This document shows, piece by piece, positions 1 through 8,203 of a stretch of DNA of 10,443 nucleotides. The position numbers and the translations under genes are program-made. The notes below the pieces were generated by a model that saw only the letters and a program-made list of their open reading frames with translations, ran no database searches and was not told where the DNA came from. Source of the DNA: an uncultured Bacillus sp. (GTDB lineage: Bacteria > Bacillota > Bacilli > Bacillales > DSM-1321). The stretch's first letter is position 1. Each line of letters opens with the position of its first letter. The DNA is taken from assembly GCA_934215995.1 (NCBI GenBank), contig CAKQBC010000056.1:1-10443 (forward strand), read 5' to 3'.

Positions 1-223
1 GCACGGAAGCGTTGTCTATCATGATAAAAGTAAAAATCCCCTTTATCTTAGGATTTTTGATGTGTATCCCTGTTTCTTCCCTGAATTCCCTGATGCATGC
101 ATCTTTAATGGATTCGCCGAATTCCATCTTTCCGCCAGGCGGCACCCACCAGCCCCGGCGCGGCTTTTGCAAAAGCAATACTTGATCGCCTTTTCGCAGA
201 ACACAATTCGTCACGCGCTGCAT
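1..223 (-). CDS. yvcI: Nudix hydrolase, N-terminal part (yvcI-like), truncated by the window edge
   Basis: Nudix-superfamily hydrolase, which cleaves nucleoside diphosphate-linked substrates; relatives are often annotated as 8-oxo-dGTP diphosphatase, but the substrate cannot be read from sequence. I translated the minus strand from the ATG at 223 and get 74 residues before the edge. They begin MQRVTNCVLRKGDQVLLLQ and carry a complete Nudix box: G31, E37, then R45-E46-F47-R48-E49-E50-T51-G52-I53, which fits G-x5-E-x7-REUxEExGU. The preceding W25-W26-V27-P28-P29-G30-G31 is also typical. An SD (AGGTGA) lies about 6 nt before the ATG. The gene lies downstream of trxB on the same strand, as yvcI does in Bacillus, where rapZ, yvcK and whiA usually follow; those would be off the left edge. 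The trxB terminator lies between, so it probably has its own promoter, which I could not identify with confidence. The family call is sure; the yvcI name rests on similarity plus synteny. Confidence 0.9.
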   Translation of the reverse strand, partial: MQRVTNCVLRKGDQVLLLQKPRRGWWVPPGGKMEFGESIKDACIREFREETGIHIKNPKIKGIFTFIMIDNASV

Positions 224-296
224 TTTTCTTCACCTCAAGACAAATTCACAGAATAATAACATTTATTGTGGGGCTTATCCCCTTATTCCCTCTGAT

Positions 297-515
297 TCAA
301 GTCCATGGGCATACCTTCAGAAATGGCCGTCCAGTCAACATTTGCAGATTTGCATACGGTATAAGTTTAACCGGATTCTTTATTCTATCTCTTGAGAGGT
401 TGTCTGTAGAACTCATCGGGCGATCAATGGATTTTTTAGGCCATGCTTCCCCATTTAACCGTTCGAGATTTTTCCAGCCCGGTTCTTGTAGGCATTTCAG
501 GCTTGATAATTTCAT
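297..515 (-). CDS. Possible small ORF, 72 aa, function unknown
   Basis: An ATG-to-TGA frame of 72 codons in the trxB-yvcI gap, on the same strand as all other genes. The predicted product is basic and soluble-looking, rich in Lys, Arg, Asn and Pro, with three Trp (residues 14, 25, 71) and two Cys (8, 69). It shows no signal peptide, membrane segment or motif that I recognise. In favour: strand, mixed codon use without obvious low complexity, and position in an otherwise empty gap. Against: no convincing SD upstream of the ATG (the preceding bases read AATAAATGGAAT), and a TATAAT lies only 9 nt before the start codon, so a transcript from it would be nearly leaderless. It could be a real small protein, a decayed remnant of a larger gene, or chance. 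No function is proposed. Confidence 0.3.
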   Translation of the reverse strand: MKLSSLKCLQEPGWKNLERLNGEAWPKKSIDRPMSSTDNLSRDRIKNPVKLIPYANLQMLTGRPFLKVCPWT

Positions 516-534
516 ATTCCATTTATTATACTAT

Positions 535-563
535 GCATCCTTCCTTTTCGAAAGGGAGGATGC
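535..563. repeat. 29-nt inverted repeat / hairpin
   Basis: Arms 535-547 and 551-563 pair over 13 positions with a single G·T mismatch (542/556) and a 3-nt loop, centred on TTCGAA. On the plus strand it is followed by AAAAA, and on the minus strand it is preceded by TTTTT, so it lacks the downstream T-tract of an intrinsic terminator in either direction. It lies immediately upstream of the minus-strand TATAAT at 525-530. It could be an operator, an RNA structure or a small palindromic repeat unit. Confidence 0.6.
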
Positions 564-657
564 AAAAAGCAAAGCTCTTAGCCGCTTATATCACACGTTG
601 TCGGAAGCGCATTATGCCGCATTTATAACAGTAAACGAACGAACCTCCCCGAGCTCC

Positions 658-693
658 AAAAAAAAGAGGCACAGGAGACCAAACTCCTGTGCC
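658..693 (-). terminator. Intrinsic terminator downstream of trxB
   Basis: On the minus strand a perfect 10-bp stem (GGCACAGGAG / CTCCTGTGCC, 668-693) with a 6-nt loop is followed, after TC, by eight T residues (658-665). It lies 104 nt beyond the trxB stop. The intervening AT-rich trailer (694-797) shows no gene. Confidence 0.92.
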
Positions 694-797
694 CGCAAAC
701 GGTCTTAATTAAATTAAAGGGGGTCAATTTCAATTATATAATACCCCAGCTTTATTGCATCCATATTACAAAAGGGTTAAATGAAAATTAAGTTGCC

Positions 798-1775
<978 letters not shown>

Positions 1776-1814
1776 TTATCCTCTTATCATAATGCATCTT
1801 CAATAAGTTATTCG

Positions 1815-1854
1815 ATAGTATTTCCTACCTTTTATCCTATATAACAGGATTGCT
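1815..1854 (-). promoter_or_regulatory. Probable Spx-dependent trxB promoter with AGCA element
   Basis: On the minus strand AGCA (1851-1854) is followed by exactly 30 nt and then a -10-like TACTAT (1815-1820). With a transcription start near 1808, AGCA falls at -43 to -46, the position established for Spx-activated promoters in B. subtilis, of which trxB is a classical member. The -35 position (TATATA) is poor, as expected for such promoters. The leader to the ATG would be about 57 nt. The spacing is seen directly; the Spx assignment is by analogy. Confidence 0.6.
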
Positions 1855-1871
1855 GGAGTCCAAATATCTGC

Positions 1872-3368
1872 TCAATTCAAGACGCTGTTCACTTTGTTGA
1901 TATATTTCCGCACGGTCGCCACAGAAAGGTCGTATCCGGCAGCGATTTCTTTCTGCGTCACTTTTTCGTCCCTCAGACGCATCCAGACGTATTCCGTGGC
2001 GGCTGCCCAGGCAGCAGGGTTCGTAAACTTCCCGTTTTCCATCCTCAGCGATTCGAAGACCGAAAACCATAATATATACAGCCCGGATTCTACAAGGGAA
2101 ACCGGATGGTGCTTGCCATACAGAATATCAAGGACCGCATCCATGAACTGTACATCCGCCTCATCGCATTTTCCTGTAAGAAGCAGTTCTGCATATGACT
2201 TCTCAATCGGCGAAACAAAGCCGTCCTTCCCCCTGACAGCCTGATCATTGATCAATTCCTTTTTAAAGCAATGTTTGTACAGGAACAAGCCGAACAGGCG
2301 CTCCTCCAGAAACTCACTGCGGAGCTTCTTGGTAATCATCGACACCTGATGCTCATAGCCGGTAAAGCGTCCTGTGTCATCACCCCATGGCTCAAGCCCT
2401 TCTTTTTTCGGATTGATCTCAATCACTTTTTTCCACGCGTTCCTGCTGCTCTCTTCATAGCCAAGATGATACGCACAATTCGCTATCCAGTAATAAAATG
2501 TATCGTCGCCGTCGAAGTTTTTCCGTTGGAGCTGTTTAAGCCAAGCGTAAGCAGTACGGTATTCCCCGATCAGGGCGAAGGTCGCCCCCAGCTTATACTG
2601 CTGGTCCGGGAGAATCGGCCGCACTTTCTCCAAGGCTTCCGCCAGCTCGGCGACTTTGGCTTCGTTTCTCTCGTAATGGTAGAAAACAAGCATGTTGCAT
2701 AAGGCATGCAGATTGCCCGGATTTTTTTCAAGAACCGTTTCCAATGTTGCGAACGCTTCATTCGTCCGGCCCAGATAGAACTGGGCGAGAGCCAGGTTGT
2801 TGTAGGCAAACCAAAATTCCGGATGCTCCTCGATCGTTTCGTTCAACACTTCAATGGCTTTCTTGAAATTGCCGGATTCCAGATAGGCACGCGCCTTTTC
2901 CTGCTCCTGGATGATGGAGTCCTGTTCAAACAGACTCTCTTCCGTCTCGTCATTCTCATACAGAATCAAGTCGACAAGGTCTTCCGCATCCTCGGCAAAC
3001 TCGCCCAATTTATCTTTCTGCAGATATTCGTTGGCATGCTTATAAGCTTCCTTGAACATGCCAAGATGGGCATAATTATTAGCAAGAAAGTAGTGGCATT
3101 CGGTCATAAAAGGATCAAGGTCGGCAACAATATTCTCCAAGAGTTTGTTGGACTCGCCGTACTCTCCGAGATCCGTGTATATGATCGAAAGCTGGCAGGC
3201 AATCAAAGGCTCTGCCGGTTCCAGGAACATGGCACGTTCTAATAGTTTTTTCGCTTTATATAAATCACGTTGATGATATGCTTTTAAACCTTTGTTAAAA
3301 TAATATTCCCCTGTTGGATGAAACGTCAGTACGTTGTTTGTTTGTTCGTATTTAGAGTCTTTACTCAT
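1872..3368 (-). CDS. yvcD: TPR-repeat protein, YvcD-like, with HTH-like C-terminus
   Basis: A 498-residue cytosolic protein with no signal peptide or membrane segment. Tetratricopeptide-like helical pairs cover roughly residues 20-121 (three repeats, e.g. GLKAYHQRDLYKAKKLLERA) and 155-321 (about five more, e.g. ALAQFYLGRTNEAFATLETV), separated by an acidic linker at 122-150. Residues 330-460 are mostly helical and not recognised. The last 30 residues (468-498) read like a helix-turn-helix: QKEIAAGYDLSVATVRKYI. TPR domains bind protein partners; the true function is unknown to me. The frame extends 4 codons to a GTG at 3380, but GGAGG (3374-3378) overlaps that extension and lies 5 nt before the ATG at 3368, so the ATG is used. 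It follows the his operon but is separated by a terminator and has its own promoter. The yvcD name rests on position and domain content. Confidence 0.9.
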   Translation of the reverse strand: MSKDSKYEQTNNVLTFHPTGEYYFNKGLKAYHQRDLYKAKKLLERAMFLEPAEPLIACQLSIIYTDLGEYGESNKLLENIVADLDPFMTECHYFLANNYAHLGMFKEAYKHANEYLQKDKLGEFAEDAEDLVDLILYENDETEESLFEQDSIIQEQEKARAYLESGNFKKAIEVLNETIEEHPEFWFAYNNLALAQFYLGRTNEAFATLETVLEKNPGNLHALCNMLVFYHYERNEAKVAELAEALEKVRPILPDQQYKLGATFALIGEYRTAYAWLKQLQRKNFDGDDTFYYWIANCAYHLGYEESSRNAWKKVIEINPKKEGLEPWGDDTGRFTGYEHQVSMITKKLRSEFLEERLFGLFLYKHCFKKELINDQAVRGKDGFVSPIEKSYAELLLTGKCDEADVQFMDAVLDILYGKHHPVSLVESGLYILWFSVFESLRMENGKFTNPAAWAAATEYVWMRLRDEKVTQKEIAAGYDLSVATVRKYINKVNSVLN

Positions 3369-3401
3369 GGAATCCTCCACTGAAAGTTGATTAACTTAAG
3401 C

Positions 3402-3410
3402 ATTATACCA
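3402..3410 (-). promoter_or_regulatory. Extended -10 promoter of the TPR gene
   Basis: Minus-strand TGG-TATAAT, a perfect -10 box (3402-3407) with a TGn extension (3408-3410), lies 34 nt upstream of the ATG. The -35 region is poor, which an extended -10 can compensate. Just downstream, an inverted repeat AAGTT-N4-AACTT (3384-3397) covers the expected start site (about 3395) and may be an operator or chance. Confidence 0.7.
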
Positions 3411-3518
3411 TATTTTGTAGGGCAAATAAATATATCCGCCTTTTTCCCTATATGGCATACCCGGCAGAAAAAAACTCGCACAGGCCATTTTCCGATTCCA
3501 TGCTTACAATGCACACGC

Positions 3519-3552
3519 AAAAAGGCCCGGCACATGATCCATGCCGGGCCTT
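3519..3552 (-). terminator. Intrinsic terminator of the his operon
   Basis: On the minus strand an 11-bp stem (AAGGCCCGGCA / TGCCGGGCCTT, 3522-3552) with a 9-nt loop runs into TTTTT (3519-3523). It starts 8 nt after the hisIE stop codon and separates the his operon from the TPR gene. Confidence 0.95.
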
Positions 3553-3559
3553 CAACAGG

Positions 3560-4180
3560 TCACTTCTTATGCCGTTCCTCAAGAGCATCAAGCACAGTGT
3601 CGAGAGGCAGGTTTTGTTCTTTCAGCAAAACGAGCAGATGGAAAAGCAAATCGGCGCTTTCCCATTTCAATTCCTCCGGATCCCGGTTTTTGGCGGCAAT
3701 GATCACCTCTGCAGCCTCTTCACCGACCTTCTTCAGAATTTTATCGACTCCTTTTTCAAATAAGTACGTCGTATAGGATCCTTCCGGGCGGTCTGTTTCC
3801 CTTTGTGCGATGATTCTCTCAAGCTCATGCAGAAAATGCCGGTTTGTTTGTTTTTCTTCAGCTTCCTTCAGCACCCCTGTAAAGCAGGAATCCGTCCCCG
3901 TATGACAGGCAGGGCCTTCGGGTTCGACGAGGACAAGAAGTGCATCCTTGTCGCAGTCATATTTGACCGATCGGACGGACTGGGTGTTCCCGCTCGTCTC
4001 CCCTTTGTGCCACAACTCTTGCCGCGAGCGGCTAAAGAACCATGTCTCACCTGATTCAATCGTTTTTCGCAATGATTCCTCATTCATATAGGCAAGCGTG
4101 AGCACTTCCTTCGTCTTCACATCCTGGACAATGGCAGGAATAAGGCCTTCACTGTTGAATTTCACTTGCGGTTCGTTCAT
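3560..4180 (-). CDS. hisI: Bifunctional phosphoribosyl-AMP cyclohydrolase / phosphoribosyl-ATP pyrophosphatase
   Basis: HisIE fusion performing the second and third steps of histidine synthesis: PR-ATP to PR-AMP, then ring opening to ProFAR. The 206 residues match the usual fused length. The N-terminal HisI domain (about 1-110) has [13 protein letters not shown] at 57-69, the metal-binding YDCDKDA at 74-80 (D75, D77, D79), and the zinc ligands C76, C92 and C99 with H93 in GPACHTG. The C-terminal HisE domain (about 115-206) has the all-alpha NTP-pyrophosphatase core, with SYTTYLF near 135-141 and KVGEEAAEV at 151-159. The ATG at 4180 overlaps the hisF stop in an ATGA junction, with a GGAGTGA SD upstream, so translation is probably coupled. 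It is the last gene of the operon. Confidence 0.98.
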   Translation of the reverse strand: MNEPQVKFNSEGLIPAIVQDVKTKEVLTLAYMNEESLRKTIESGETWFFSRSRQELWHKGETSGNTQSVRSVKYDCDKDALLVLVEPEGPACHTGTDSCFTGVLKEAEEKQTNRHFLHELERIIAQRETDRPEGSYTTYLFEKGVDKILKKVGEEAAEVIIAAKNRDPEELKWESADLLFHLLVLLKEQNLPLDTVLDALEERHKK

Positions 4181-4935
4181 CTCACGTTCACTCCTTCTTC
4201 CCGTAAATATGCCTTTACCTCTTTCACCGATGTTTCTTTGTAGTGGAAGATCGAAGCTGCTAAAGCAGCATCAGCTTTCCCTTCCAAAAAAGCATCCTTG
4301 AAATCGACCGCATTGCCGGCTCCGCCTGAAGCAATCACCGGCACGGAAACGGCCTCACTTACCGCTTTCGTAAGCGCCAGATCGAATCCCTGTTTCTCGC
4401 CGTCGCTGTCCATGCTCGTCAGCAGGATTTCCCCCGCCCCCCTTTCGACTGCTTCCTTGGCCCACTCGATGACATCCCTGTCTGTTTCCTTCCGTCCGCC
4501 ATGCGTATATACCTTCCAGGACCCGGAAGCCTTGTCCGCTTTCGCATCGATAGCAACAACAATGCATTGGGTGCCGAAATAACGGCTTCCTTCATTGATC
4601 AATTGCGGGTTCAGGACAGCTGCGGTATTCAGCGATACTTTATCGGCACCGGCGCGAAGGATTTTTTTCATATCCTCGAGGCTATTGATTCCCCCTCCGA
4701 CCGTAAATGGAATCGCAAGCTCTGACGCAACATCCATCACAACCTGCACAATCGTGTTTCGGCCTTCATGGGAAGCCGAGATATCCAGGAACACAAGTTC
4801 ATCGGCGCCTTCCTTATCATAGAAAGCAGCGAGCTCCACAGGGTCTCCTGCATCCTTCAGGCTGACGAATTGCACACCTTTGACGACGCGTCCATCCTTC
4901 ACATCCAAACATGGAATAATCCGTTTCGTAATCAA
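4177..4935 (-). CDS. hisF: Imidazole glycerol phosphate synthase, cyclase subunit
   Basis: The HisF (beta-alpha)8 barrel uses ammonia delivered by HisH to convert PRFAR into imidazole glycerol phosphate and AICAR. The 252 residues are the normal length. The two catalytic aspartates sit exactly where expected: D11 in IPCLDV and D130 in VVAIDAK. Phosphate-binding loops are present at VGGGI (79-83) and IASGGAG (201-207). The start codon is TTG at 4935: no in-frame ATG begins the conserved [11 protein letters not shown], and a perfect AGGAGG (4943-4948) lies 7 nt upstream. The TTG overlaps the hisA TGA in a TTGA junction. The gene is two genes away from hisH, its obligate partner. Confidence 0.98.
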   Translation of the reverse strand: MITKRIIPCLDVKDGRVVKGVQFVSLKDAGDPVELAAFYDKEGADELVFLDISASHEGRNTIVQVVMDVASELAIPFTVGGGINSLEDMKKILRAGADKVSLNTAAVLNPQLINEGSRYFGTQCIVVAIDAKADKASGSWKVYTHGGRKETDRDVIEWAKEAVERGAGEILLTSMDSDGEKQGFDLALTKAVSEAVSVPVIASGGAGNAVDFKDAFLEGKADAALAASIFHYKETSVKEVKAYLREEGVNVR

Positions 4936-5681
4936 ATGGCTCCCTCCTGACCGGCAGCAACGCCCAATGCTTCTTTAACGGTAAAACGATTGCTGTAAAT
5001 GGCTTTTCCGACAATCGAGCCCGAAACTCCGGATGGCTGGACCGCAACAAGATTCCGGATATCATCCAAGCTGCTGATTCCCCCGGAGGCTATCACGCTG
5101 ACGCCCGTTTCTTTCGCAAGCTGCTCCGTTGCTTCAATATTCGGTCCGGCAAGCGTCCCATCTGTCGCGATATCCGTGAAGATGAACACTTTTGCCCCTG
5201 CATCCGCCAGTGCCTTTCCAAGCTCAATCGCAGAAACAGAGGAAGTTTCCAGCCATCCGTGCGTTGCAACCATTCCATCCTTGGCATCCAGCCCGATGGC
5301 GATTCTGTCCCCGTATTTGCCAAGCATCTCTTTTGTAAAAGCTATATCAGACACAGCCACACTGCCTAAAATGACCCGTTTCACGCCGCCATCCAAATAC
5401 ATCCTGATATCCTTTTCTTCCCTGATGCCTCCCCCGGCCTGTACGTTCACACCGAGATCAGCCGCCACTTTGCATATATGCTGCCAATTAACAGGCTGTC
5501 CGGCTTTTGCACCATCAAGGTCGACCATATGAATCCAGGAAGCACCCTGTTCGGCGAAGCTTTTTGCCATTTCGAAAGGGCTGTCCCCATATACCGTCTC
5601 CTGGCCGTAATCCCCCTTATATAGCCGGACACACTTTCCGCCTCTTATATCGATTGCCGGGTAAACTGTGAAGGAACTCAT
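4932..5681 (-). CDS. hisA: ProFAR isomerase (HisA)
   Basis: Converts ProFAR to PRFAR, the substrate of HisHF, by an Amadori rearrangement. The 249-residue product is a (beta-alpha)8 barrel related to HisF, with catalytic D11 in PAIDIRGG and D132 in IGLDAKDG. Phosphate-binding loops are QAGGGIR (81-87) and IASGGIS (197-203); FTDIATDGT lies near 168-176. The frame stays open 51 codons further upstream (to 5834), but that stretch is antiparallel-free overlap with hisH in another frame and does not resemble HisA. The ATG at 5681 has an AAGGTGA SD and overlaps the hisH stop by 4 nt (ATGA), the normal arrangement here. It sits between hisH and hisF, the two halves of the next enzyme. Confidence 0.98.
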   Translation of the reverse strand: MSSFTVYPAIDIRGGKCVRLYKGDYGQETVYGDSPFEMAKSFAEQGASWIHMVDLDGAKAGQPVNWQHICKVAADLGVNVQAGGGIREEKDIRMYLDGGVKRVILGSVAVSDIAFTKEMLGKYGDRIAIGLDAKDGMVATHGWLETSSVSAIELGKALADAGAKVFIFTDIATDGTLAGPNIEATEQLAKETGVSVIASGGISSLDDIRNLVAVQPSGVSGSIVGKAIYSNRFTVKEALGVAAGQEGAI

Positions 5682-6313
5682 GATTTCACCTTCTTTTCCG
5701 CCAAATCCAGGTAATTCTTCAATAATTTCATCCCCAATTCGCCGCTTTTCTCCGGGTGGAACTGCATGCCAAGCACGTTTTTCCTGCCGGCAATCGCCGG
5801 CACTGTTTTGTGGTAATCCGCCGTGGCGATGCAAATGCCATCCGGCTCTCCCTCAAGGTAATAAGAATGGACAAAGTACACGTAGTCCTCCCCGCACCCC
5901 GACAGAATTTCCGCATCCTGCCTGAAGGCAAGTTTATTCCAGCCCATATGGGGCACCTTGTAGCTTTGCCCTTCATCCGTCACCCCCGGGAAACGCACAA
6001 TCCGTCCGGGCAGAAGCCCCAAACCGTCACTGTCGCCGTTCTCCTCGCTCTCTTCAAACAAAAGCTGCATCCCGAGGCAAATGCCAAGCAAATAGCCGCC
6101 GCCAGCTGTATATTCACGCAAAAAGGCAGTAAGCCCTGCCTGGTTCAGCAGGTCCATCGCATCCTTGAATGAACCGACGCCAGGCAGAATCAAAGCATCC
6201 GTCTTGCCGAGCACTTCCGGTTTGTCCGAAATGATGTATTCAGAACCGAGCCGTTCCAGCGCTTTACGGACACTGAACAAATTTCCCATTCCATAATCCA
6301 CAATCCCGATCAT
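5678..6313 (-). CDS. hisH: Imidazole glycerol phosphate synthase, glutaminase subunit
   Basis: Class I glutamine amidotransferase that hydrolyses glutamine and channels ammonia to HisF. 211 residues, of normal length. The nucleophile is C79 in GICLGMQ; the other triad members are H186 and E188 in QFHPEKS. The oxyanion-strand motif PGVGSF is at 44-49 and the N-terminal VDYGMGN is typical. The ATG at 6313 abuts the hisB TAG with no gap (TAG-ATG), and the SD is modest (AAGGGG about 11 nt upstream), so initiation probably depends on ribosomes arriving from hisB. Its stop overlaps the hisA start. Confidence 0.98.
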   Translation of the reverse strand: MIGIVDYGMGNLFSVRKALERLGSEYIISDKPEVLGKTDALILPGVGSFKDAMDLLNQAGLTAFLREYTAGGGYLLGICLGMQLLFEESEENGDSDGLGLLPGRIVRFPGVTDEGQSYKVPHMGWNKLAFRQDAEILSGCGEDYVYFVHSYYLEGEPDGICIATADYHKTVPAIAGRKNVLGMQFHPEKSGELGMKLLKNYLDLAEKKVKS

Positions 6314-6901
6314 CTACAACAGCCCCTTCGATGATGGGATGCCCTTCACACGGGGATCAATTGTCGTCGCTTCATCAAGCGCACGCGCCAATGCTTTGAA
6401 AACAGCTTCAATCATGTGGTGGGTGTTATGTCCGTAATGGACGATCACGTGGAGATTCATCCTTGCTTCAATGGCAAGCTTCCATAAGAATTCATGCACA
6501 AGCTCTGTATCGAAGGTACCCACTTTCTGGGCCGGGAAATTCCCCCTGAATTCCAGATGCGGCCGATTGCTCAGGTCAATGACGACCTGCGCCAGCGTTT
6601 CATCCATCGGCACGAAAAAGTTCCCGTATCGTTTGATCCCTTTTTTATCCCCGAGCGCTTTCCCGATTGCCTGGCCGAGGCAAATGCCGATATCCTCGGT
6701 CGTATGGTGGTCATCCACCTCCGTGTCTCCTTTGGCTTCCACCTCAAGGTTGAAATGGCCATGCTTCGTAAACAGGTCAAGCATGTGGTCCATGAATGGC
6801 ACCCCGGTATGAAGAATGGATTTCCCTTCCCCGTCTATTTCGAACGACAATTTGATTTCTGTCTCTCCTGTTTTCCTATAAATCTCAGCATTCCGCTCCA
6901 T
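6314..6901 (-). CDS. hisB: Imidazoleglycerol-phosphate dehydratase (monofunctional HisB)
   Basis: Manganese enzyme that dehydrates imidazole glycerol phosphate to imidazole acetol phosphate. 195 residues, the length of the dehydratase-only form; there is no N-terminal histidinol phosphatase domain as in E. coli. Metal and substrate motifs are complete: FMDHML at 36-41, DDHHTTED at 63-70, and GHNTHHMIEA at 157-166 with H158, H161 and H162. The C-terminus ends in SSKGLL, a conserved tail. The ATG at 6901 is 15 nt after the hisD stop, with a purine-rich GGGGGA as SD. Because the phosphatase domain is absent, a separate histidinol-phosphate phosphatase must exist elsewhere in the genome. Confidence 0.98.
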   Translation of the reverse strand: MERNAEIYRKTGETEIKLSFEIDGEGKSILHTGVPFMDHMLDLFTKHGHFNLEVEAKGDTEVDDHHTTEDIGICLGQAIGKALGDKKGIKRYGNFFVPMDETLAQVVIDLSNRPHLEFRGNFPAQKVGTFDTELVHEFLWKLAIEARMNLHVIVHYGHNTHHMIEAVFKALARALDEATTIDPRVKGIPSSKGLL

Positions 6902-6916
6902 CGTGCAGTCCCCCGT

Positions 6917-8188
6917 TCATCTCTTTTTGCTCCGTATATCGATTGCGCGCGCATGCGCCTCCAACCCTTCCAATCTCGCAAACGCGGCGATCATATCCGC
7001 ATTCTTCCTGAAGTCTTCCTCACTGTACATGATGATGCTCGATTTCTTTTGGAAATCGTCGACATTCAAAGGACTTGAGAACCTGGCCGTTCCATTCGTA
7101 GGAAGCACATGGTTCGGTCCGGCAAAATAATCCCCGACCGGCTCGGAACTGTACCTTCCGAGAAAAATGGCTCCGGCATGCCGGATTTTCCCTAGCAGTC
7201 CTGCAGGATCGGCAGTCAATACCTCCAAATGCTCAGGTGCGATTTCATTGATCGCTTCAATGCCCTGGCTGATTGAATCCACCAAAAGAATGCGCCCATA
7301 TGTTTCGATTGCTTGCCGTGCGATATCCTGCCTTGGCAAATCCTGCAGCTGTGCTTCGATTTCCTGCTTCGTTTCCTCGGCAAGCTGCACACTGTCTGTC
7401 ACGAGCACGCTGCATGCCCGCACATCATGCTCCGCCTGTGAAAGCAAATCCGCTGCCACTTCGGCTGCCGATGCTGTTTCATCTGCTAAAATAGCAATTT
7501 CACTCGGACCCGCTATCATATCGATATCAACATCCCCGAACACTTCCCGTTTCGCCAATGCCACATATATATTTCCGGGGCCGACTATTTTATCGACTTT
7601 CCCGATTGTCTCCGTTCCATAAGCCAGTGCGGCTATCGCCTGCGCACCCCCGGCCTTGTATATTTCCGAAACACCGGCAATCGAAGCCGCCGCCAATACA
7701 GAGGCAGGAAGCCTGCCATCCTTACCCGGCGGGCACACCATGACGATTCGCTTGACACCAGCCACTTTCGCTGGCAGCACATTCATGAATACGGAGGATG
7801 GATAGGAAGCCGTCCCTCCGGGAACATAGACTCCGACAGAGTCAAGAGGCGTAATCTTCTGTCCAAGGAGCGTTCCGGATGCTTCTGCAGCCATCCAGGA
7901 ATTTCGTTTTTGCTTTTCGTGAAAATTGGCAATATTAAAAGCAGCCTTTTTCATGATATCGATCATTTTTCCGTCCAGGGAATCCAGCGCTTCATTGATT
8001 TCATCCTGTGAGACGCGCATCTCATCTAGTTCTGCCCGGTCAAATTCCCTTGTGAACCTGCGGATCGCCTCATCTCCGTTTTTCCTTACCGCATCAAGGA
8101 TGCGCCTCACAGATTCCCTTTGCTCATCAGTGCCCGCATCAACGGACCTGCGAAGCGAAAGATTGCTCGTATACCGTTCGATTTTCAT
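6917..8188 (-). CDS. hisD: Histidinol dehydrogenase
   Basis: Zinc, NAD-dependent enzyme that oxidises L-histidinol to L-histidine in two steps, ending the pathway. 423 residues, the usual length. By comparison with the E. coli enzyme, the zinc ligands correspond to Q251 and H254 (SQAEH), D353 (VGDY) and H412 (EAHARAI), and the catalytic pair to E319-H320 (APEH). Also present are YVPGGTASYPS at 121-131 and GPGNIYV at 203-209. The ATG at 8188 has an AGAGGAA SD. It is separated from hisG by 15 nt and from hisB by 15 nt, so it lies in the one part of the operon without overlapping junctions. No missing or unusual residue was seen. Confidence 0.98.
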   Translation of the reverse strand: MKIERYTSNLSLRRSVDAGTDEQRESVRRILDAVRKNGDEAIRRFTREFDRAELDEMRVSQDEINEALDSLDGKMIDIMKKAAFNIANFHEKQKRNSWMAAEASGTLLGQKITPLDSVGVYVPGGTASYPSSVFMNVLPAKVAGVKRIVMVCPPGKDGRLPASVLAAASIAGVSEIYKAGGAQAIAALAYGTETIGKVDKIVGPGNIYVALAKREVFGDVDIDMIAGPSEIAILADETASAAEVAADLLSQAEHDVRACSVLVTDSVQLAEETKQEIEAQLQDLPRQDIARQAIETYGRILLVDSISQGIEAINEIAPEHLEVLTADPAGLLGKIRHAGAIFLGRYSSEPVGDYFAGPNHVLPTNGTARFSSPLNVDDFQKKSSIIMYSEEDFRKNADMIAAFARLEGLEAHARAIDIRSKKR

Positions 8189-8203
8189 GCTAGTTCCTCT
8201 TTT

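Larger units (their letters stand above)
224..657. other. Gap between Nudix gene and trxB terminator
   Basis: 434 bases with no recognised gene. It holds a possible 72-codon minus-strand ORF (297-515), a 29-nt near-perfect hairpin (535-563) and a TATAAT on the minus strand at 525-530. It must also hold the promoter of the downstream Nudix gene unless that gene relies on readthrough. The best candidate close to the gene is TATTAT on the minus strand around 255-260, but it has no good -35 element. A small GGGG/CCCC hairpin at 270-282 has no T-tract. Confidence 0.6.

Noticed and set aside
270..282. GGGG/CCCC hairpin as a terminator
   Set aside because: Four-base stem without a T-tract on either strand.
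268..708. Plus-strand open frame of 146 codons in the trxB-yvcI gap
   Set aside because: GTG start without an SD, runs through the hairpin and the trxB terminator, ends in a Lys/Arg/Ser-rich tail produced by those structures, and resembles no family.
694..797. AT-rich trailer with TATAAT-like sequences and a GGGGT/ACCCC inverted repeat
   Set aside because: No -35 at a suitable distance on either strand, arms are separated by a long loop, and no gene starts nearby; treated as the trxB 3' trailer.
1833..1850. ATCCT/AGGAT hairpin after the TPR gene as a terminator
   Set aside because: Only a 5-bp, AT-containing stem with no T-run on the minus strand; it overlaps the proposed trxB promoter. Some readthrough from the TPR gene into trxB therefore remains possible.
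5682..5834. 51-codon N-terminal extension of hisA
   Set aside because: It overlaps hisH in another frame, lacks HisA similarity, and the downstream ATG has a proper SD and the same 4-nt overlap as other junctions in the operon.
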